Source: Georgenia_B sunbinii
GTDB lineage: Bacteria; Actinomycetota; Actinomycetes; Actinomycetales; Actinomycetaceae
Assembly (NCBI RefSeq): GCF_036421855.1
Contig: NZ_JAZGOK010000008.1
Length of the DNA: 64,000 nt
Reading direction: 5' to 3' (one strand)
Below the pieces are notes generated by a model. That model saw only the letters and a program-made list of their open reading frames with translations, was not told the DNA's origin and did no database searches. Positions 60,807 through 64,000 of the stretch are shown here, piece after piece; within the stretch, counting starts at the first letter, position 1, and every line of letters begins with the position of its first letter. The position numbers and the translations under genes were made by a program.

Positions 60807-60826
60807 TGCCGTTCTCCCCAGCGACC

Positions 60827-60895
60827 CTGGCGGCGGTGCTGGTCAGCCGCCGGCGGTGGTGCTGGTCAGCCGCTGGCGGTGGTGCTGGTCAGTCC
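60827..60895. repeat. 23-bp tandem repeat, three units
   Basis: Three adjacent copies of CTGGCGGTGGTGCTGGTCAG plus a 3-base end (units at 60827, 60850 and 60873). The last copy runs over the stop codon of the anti-sigma factor gene, so that stop lies within the repeat. Confidence 0.85.
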
Positions 60896-61170
60896 CGCGC
60901 CCGCAGCATGCTGATCTGCGCGACGACGCGCAGCCGCAGCCCGGTCGGCGCCGTCTCGGCGCAGGAGCGCCGCAGCAGCAGCCGCAGGTGCGTCTCGGCG
61001 TCGGTCGCCTCGCGGCACGTCGGGCACAGCCGCACGTGCTCACGCAGCCGAGCGCACTGCGCCTCGCTGATCTCGGAGTCGACGAACTCGTAGAGCTGCT
61101 CGAGCAGCTCCTCGCAGTTGCACGGACCGGGCGGGACGGTGCCCGGCTCGGGGGCGGTGTCATAGGTCAT
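60889..61170 (-). CDS. rsrA: Anti-sigma-R factor, RsrA-type zinc protein
   Basis: Redox-sensing anti-sigma factor that releases SigR when its thiols are oxidised. 93 residues with NCEELLEQLYEFVDSEIS and the zinc motif H-x3-C-x2-C in EHVRLCPTCREA, matching the three Cys plus His known from Streptomyces RsrA. ATG overlaps the sigR stop (ATGA). Confidence 0.93.
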   Translation of the reverse strand: MTYDTAPEPGTVPPGPCNCEELLEQLYEFVDSEISEAQCARLREHVRLCPTCREATDAETHLRLLLRRSCAETAPTGLRLRVVAQISMLRARD

Positions 61171-61787
61171 GAGCGGGCCTCAGTGGTCATGCCGAGCTCG
61201 CGGGCGTGGTCGGCGAGCCGTTCGCGCAGCTGGCGCCGTCCTCGGTGCAGCCGCGACATCACGGTGCCGATCGGCGTCTCCATGATCTCGGCGATCTCCT
61301 TGTACGCGAAGCCCTCGACGTCGGCCAGGTACACCGCGATCCGGAAGTCCTCCGGCAGCGCGTTCAGCGCGTCCTTGATCTCCGAGTCGGGCAGCTTGTC
61401 CATCGCGTCCATCTCCGCCGAGCGCAGTCCCCTGGAGGTGTGCGAGGCGGCCCGGTGGATCTGCCAGTCCTCGACGCTGTCGGCGTCGGACTGCAGCGGT
61501 TCGCGCTGCTTCTTGCGGTAGGTGTTGATGAAGGTGTTGGTGAGGATCCGGTACAGCCAGGCCTTGAGGTTGGTCCCGGGCTTGTACTGGTGGAAGGCGG
61601 CGTAGGCCTTGGTGAAGGTCTCCTGGACGAGGTCCTCGGCGTCGGCCGGGTTGCGCGTCATCCGCATCGCGGCGCCGTAGAGCTGGTCGAGGAAGGGCAG
61701 CGCATCGGCCTCGAAGCGCAGCGCGCGCTGCGCGTCACTCTCCTCGACGGGTGCGCGATCCTGGTCCTCACCAATGGTCTCGGTCAT
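61167..61787 (-). CDS. sigR: ECF sigma factor SigR/SigH (oxidative stress)
   Basis: 206 residues from ATG 61787: region 2 (DAEDLVQETFTKAYAAF, LKAWLYRILTNTFINTYRKK) and region 4 (ALPEDFRIAVYLADVEGFAY, GTVMSRLHRGRRQLRERL) of the thiol-stress sigma factors. The frame stays open upstream: an in-frame ATG at 61952 would add exactly 55 residues, and a SigR-type promoter lies just before it. So a long and a short form may both be made, as known for Streptomyces SigR. Confidence 0.94.
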   Translation of the reverse strand: MTETIGEDQDRAPVEESDAQRALRFEADALPFLDQLYGAAMRMTRNPADAEDLVQETFTKAYAAFHQYKPGTNLKAWLYRILTNTFINTYRKKQREPLQSDADSVEDWQIHRAASHTSRGLRSAEMDAMDKLPDSEIKDALNALPEDFRIAVYLADVEGFAYKEIAEIMETPIGTVMSRLHRGRRQLRERLADHARELGMTTEARS

Positions 61788-61961
61788 CACTCCCGAGCCT
61801 AGCCCGCCCACCCGGGAGCGCGCGCCGACCGGCCGCTCCTCGGCTGGCTGCACCTCGGCCGGCCACGCGTCGGCCGACGGCCAGCCGCCGGGCCGGGCTG
61901 CGCCGTCGCCGGCGGTGAGGTCCGCGACGGGCGCGGTCGTCGTACAGGTCATGATCGGTCT

Positions 61962-61987
61962 AACCCCCGCGGGCGCCCCGACATTCC
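61962..61987 (-). promoter_or_regulatory. SigR-type autoregulatory promoter
   Basis: Minus strand GGAAT (61983-61987), exactly 18 nt, then GTT (61962-61964), the SigR/SigH consensus. It is 9 bp before the upstream in-frame ATG at 61952, which would give a very short leader or none. Confidence 0.75.
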
Positions 61988-62045
61988 CGACCGCACTCAC
62001 GGGCCACCACTCGCCACGTCGGCTCTCATGAGGTAGCAATGGTGT

Positions 62046-62564
62046 ATGAGCCTCTCCCGCCGCCTTGCCCGCCCCCTGCTGGCCTCGTCGTTCCTCGCGA
62101 GCGGCCTGGACGCGCTCCTTCGGCCCGACGCGCACGTCGTGAAGTTCCGCGAGGTCGAGTCCCTGCTCGAGAAGGCCGGGGTACCGCCCGCCGTCACCGG
62201 CGACACCAAGCTCCTCGTGCGCGTCAGCGGCGCGGTCACGCTCGTCGCCGCAGGCATGCTCGCGACCAACCGCAACCCGCGGTCCGCCGCGCTCGCGCTG
62301 GCGGCGCTGACCGTCCCGATCACCATCGCCAACAACCCGGTGTGGACCACCCGGGACAAGTCCGAGCGCAAGCGGATGCGTGACGGCCTGCTCCAGGGCG
62401 CCAGCCTCGTCGGCGGGCTCGCGCTCGCCGGGCTCGACCGCGACGGGAAGCCCTCGCTGGTCTGGCGCGCCGCCAACACCCGCGAGCACAAGGCGCTCAT
62501 CCGCGAGATCAAGGCCGCCGCCAAGGAGACGAAGGCCGACCTCAAGTCGTCGCTCAAGGGCTGA
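62046..62564 (+). CDS. DoxX-family membrane protein
   Basis: 172 residues; LARPLLASSFLASGLDALLR and later hydrophobic helices (VTLVAAGMLATN, AALALAALTVPITIA) fit the DoxX group, with a Lys-rich C-terminal tail. In mycobacteria a DoxX protein forms a membrane complex in thiol-redox defence, and here the gene lies divergent from sigR, so a related role is possible. Confidence 0.85.
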   Translation: MSLSRRLARPLLASSFLASGLDALLRPDAHVVKFREVESLLEKAGVPPAVTGDTKLLVRVSGAVTLVAAGMLATNRNPRSAALALAALTVPITIANNPVWTTRDKSERKRMRDGLLQGASLVGGLALAGLDRDGKPSLVWRAANTREHKALIREIKAAAKETKADLKSSLKG

Positions 62565-62624
62565 CCGGGGCCGCGGCTCATCGGCGCCGGCCGGGCCCGG
62601 TCGGGGCCGATCGGTGGGCAGAAT

Positions 62625-62653
62625 GACCTGTCGGCGGCAGGCTTGGCTACTCT
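62625..62653 (+). promoter_or_regulatory. Predicted aroA promoter, leaderless start
   Basis: TGACCT (62625-62630), 17-nt spacer and TACTCT (62648-62653). The aroA ATG is 7 nt after the -10, which places transcription start at the codon itself. Confidence 0.5.
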
Positions 62654-62660
62654 CGTACCC

Positions 62661-64000
62661 ATGGCACCTGAGATCACATCCGCCGAACTTGCCTGGCCCG
62701 CGCCCGTGGCCGAGGGCCCGCTCGACGCCGTCGTGCCGGTTCCTGGCTCCAAGTCACTGACCAACCGCTACCTGCTGCTCGCGGCGCTCGCCGCCGAACC
62801 CACCCAGCTCCACCGTCCGCTGCACTCGCGCGACTCCGTGCTCATGATCGAGGCGCTGCGCGCGCTCGGCACCCGCATCGAGAACGTCGACGCCGAGGGC
62901 CGGCCCGACCCGGCCGGCACCGACCTGCTCATCGACCCCGCCCCGCTCGTCGGTCCCGCCACCGTCGACTGCGGGCTCGCCGGCACCGTGATGCGTTTCG
63001 TCCCGGCACTGGCGAGCATCGCCGACGGCGAGATCACCTTCGACGGCGACGAGCGCGCCCGGGAACGTCCCATGGGCGCGCTCATCGACGTGCTGCGCGA
63101 CCTCGGCGCGCAGGTCGACGACGACGGCCGCGGCACGCTGCCGTTCACCGTCCACGGCACCGGCTCGCTGCCCGGCGGCGAGGTCGAGGTCGACGCCAGC
63201 GCCTCGAGCCAGTTCGCCTCCGCGCCGCTGCTCGTCGCACCGGCGTTGGCCAACGGCATCACCCTGGTGCGCCGCGGTCCGATGCCCAGCCAGCCGCACG
63301 TGACGATGACCATCGACGCGCTGCGGGAGCGCGGGGTGCGCGTCGACGTCGAGAACGGTGAGGACGGCGCCCCGGCACGCTGGCGGGTGCACCCCGGCCC
63401 GGTCGCCGGCGGGATGGTGACCATCGAGCCGGACCTGTCCAACGCCGGCCCGTTCCTCGCCGCCGCCCTCGTCTCCGGTGGCCGCGTCAACGTCCCGGAC
63501 TGGCCGGCGAGCACCTCGCAGGCCGGTGACGGGCTGCGCGAGCTCCTCGTCCGGCTCGGCGCCACCGTCGAGCTCGGCCCCGGCGGGCTCACCGTCACCG
63601 GCTCCGGCACCATCACCGCGATCGATGCCGACCTCCACGACGTCGGCGAGCTCACCCCCACGATCGCGGCGCTGTGCGCGTTCGCCGACGGCCCCAGCCG
63701 GCTGCGCGGCGTCGGGCACCTGCGCGGCCACGAGACCGACCGGCTGGCGGCGCTGGCCACCGAGCTCGGCCGGATCGGCGTCCACGCCGAGGAGACCGCC
63801 GACGGCCTGATCATCACGCCCGGGCCGCTGCGTCCGGCGCGGCTGGAGAGCTACCACGACCACCGGATGGCGACCTTCGCCGCCATCATCGGGCTCCGCC
63901 TGCCGGGCGTGGAGATCGTCGACGTCGGCACCACCGCCAAGACCATGCCCGACTTCACCGGCATGTGGTCGCAGATGGTGGCCACCGCCGGCCGCAGCCA
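62661..64000 (+). CDS. aroA: 3-phosphoshikimate 1-carboxyvinyltransferase (EPSP synthase), 3' end cut by window
   Basis: Shikimate-pathway enzyme that forms EPSP from shikimate-3-phosphate and PEP. About 446 codons are inside and the frame is open at the edge. Visible blocks: VPGSKSLTNRYLLLAALAAE (substrate Lys), GLAGTVMRFVPAL, GDERARERPMG, DASASSQFASALL-like segment (written DASASSQFASAPLL) and PDFTGMW near the end. Only a few residues should be missing. Starts without a ribosome-binding site at ATG 62661. Confidence 0.95.
   Translation, partial: MAPEITSAELAWPAPVAEGPLDAVVPVPGSKSLTNRYLLLAALAAEPTQLHRPLHSRDSVLMIEALRALGTRIENVDAEGRPDPAGTDLLIDPAPLVGPATVDCGLAGTVMRFVPALASIADGEITFDGDERARERPMGALIDVLRDLGAQVDDDGRGTLPFTVHGTGSLPGGEVEVDASASSQFASAPLLVAPALANGITLVRRGPMPSQPHVTMTIDALRERGVRVDVENGEDGAPARWRVHPGPVAGGMVTIEPDLSNAGPFLAAALVSGGRVNVPDWPASTSQAGDGLRELLVRLGATVELGPGGLTVTGSGTITAIDADLHDVGELTPTIAALCAFADGPSRLRGVGHLRGHETDRLAALATELGRIGVHAEETADGLIITPGPLRPARLESYHDHRMATFAAIIGLRLPGVEIVDVGTTAKTMPDFTGMWSQMVATAGRS

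Noticed and set aside
61953..62489. Much longer sigR frame reaching over the DoxX gene
   Set aside because: It is antisense to the DoxX gene. Only the 55-codon extension has a promoter and ATG to support it.
1..64000. tRNA genes
   Set aside because: No GTTCRANNC T-loop with matching acceptor and anticodon arms was seen on either strand.

Overview
The window is chromosomal DNA from a very GC-rich actinobacterium. Strong GC3 bias, many GTG starts, ATGA/GTGA stop-start overlaps, leaderless-looking genes, a SigR/RsrA pair with a Zn-type anti-sigma factor, a PriA-type HisA and a 24-residue bL37-like ribosomal peptide all fit. DUF6318, Tad-pilus and xylo-oligosaccharide genes suggest Micrococcales (Cellulomonadaceae/Bogoriellaceae-like); the genus is inference.

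Layout. 1-550: leader and promoter of an rRNA operon that runs leftward out of the window, behind tyrS. 0.5-11.6 kb (minus): tyrS, a 3-methyladenine glycosylase gene and a complete arginine operon argC-J-B-D-F-R-G-H. The arg genes overlap by 4 nt (8 nt at argG-argH), and an ARG-box-like palindrome sits on the -10 of an apparently leaderless argC. 11.6-17.6 kb: flavodoxin-like protein, NarL-type two-component pair, acyltransferase, coiled-coil membrane protein, an orphan small ORF and an SDR oxidoreductase. 17.6-26.0 kb: pheST, an HdeD-like protein, a 2H phosphoesterase with an RG-rich insert, a CBS-pair protein, an SpoU methyltransferase, and infC-rpmI-rplT behind a hairpin leader. 26.2-32.8 kb: coiled-coil membrane protein plus lipoprotein serine protease, then a his cluster (hisC, hisB, conserved unknown, hisH, priA, sseB-like). 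32.9-38.7 kb: DUF222/HNH protein, a type III PLP decarboxylase, dapD, recQ. 38.8-44.8 kb: a Tad/Flp pilus cluster whose last two genes are AT-richer than the rest. 45-50.5 kb: TetR with divergent ABC exporter genes, MFS exporter, saccharopine-dehydrogenase-like protein. 50.6-59.6 kb: a xylo-oligosaccharide-type locus (GH43, GH3, two permeases, binding protein) divergent from a LacI regulator with a palindromic operator between them. 59.6-64 kb: zinc-type dehydrogenase, bL37, rsrA-sigR, DoxX-like protein and a truncated aroA.

The most notable unexplained structure is a family of 18-bp tandem repeats with the 15-bp core GACAATCCCGCTGTC. It occurs as three separate arrays (8, 5 and 6 direct units, the last with an added inverted core), all in the same orientation, in gaps around minus-strand genes. 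Other points of interest are a sigR gene with an in-frame 55-codon upstream extension behind a GGAAT-N18-GTT promoter, a non-standard ATC start for infC, a CTG start for a TadE-like gene, and several low-complexity insertions inside housekeeping enzymes.
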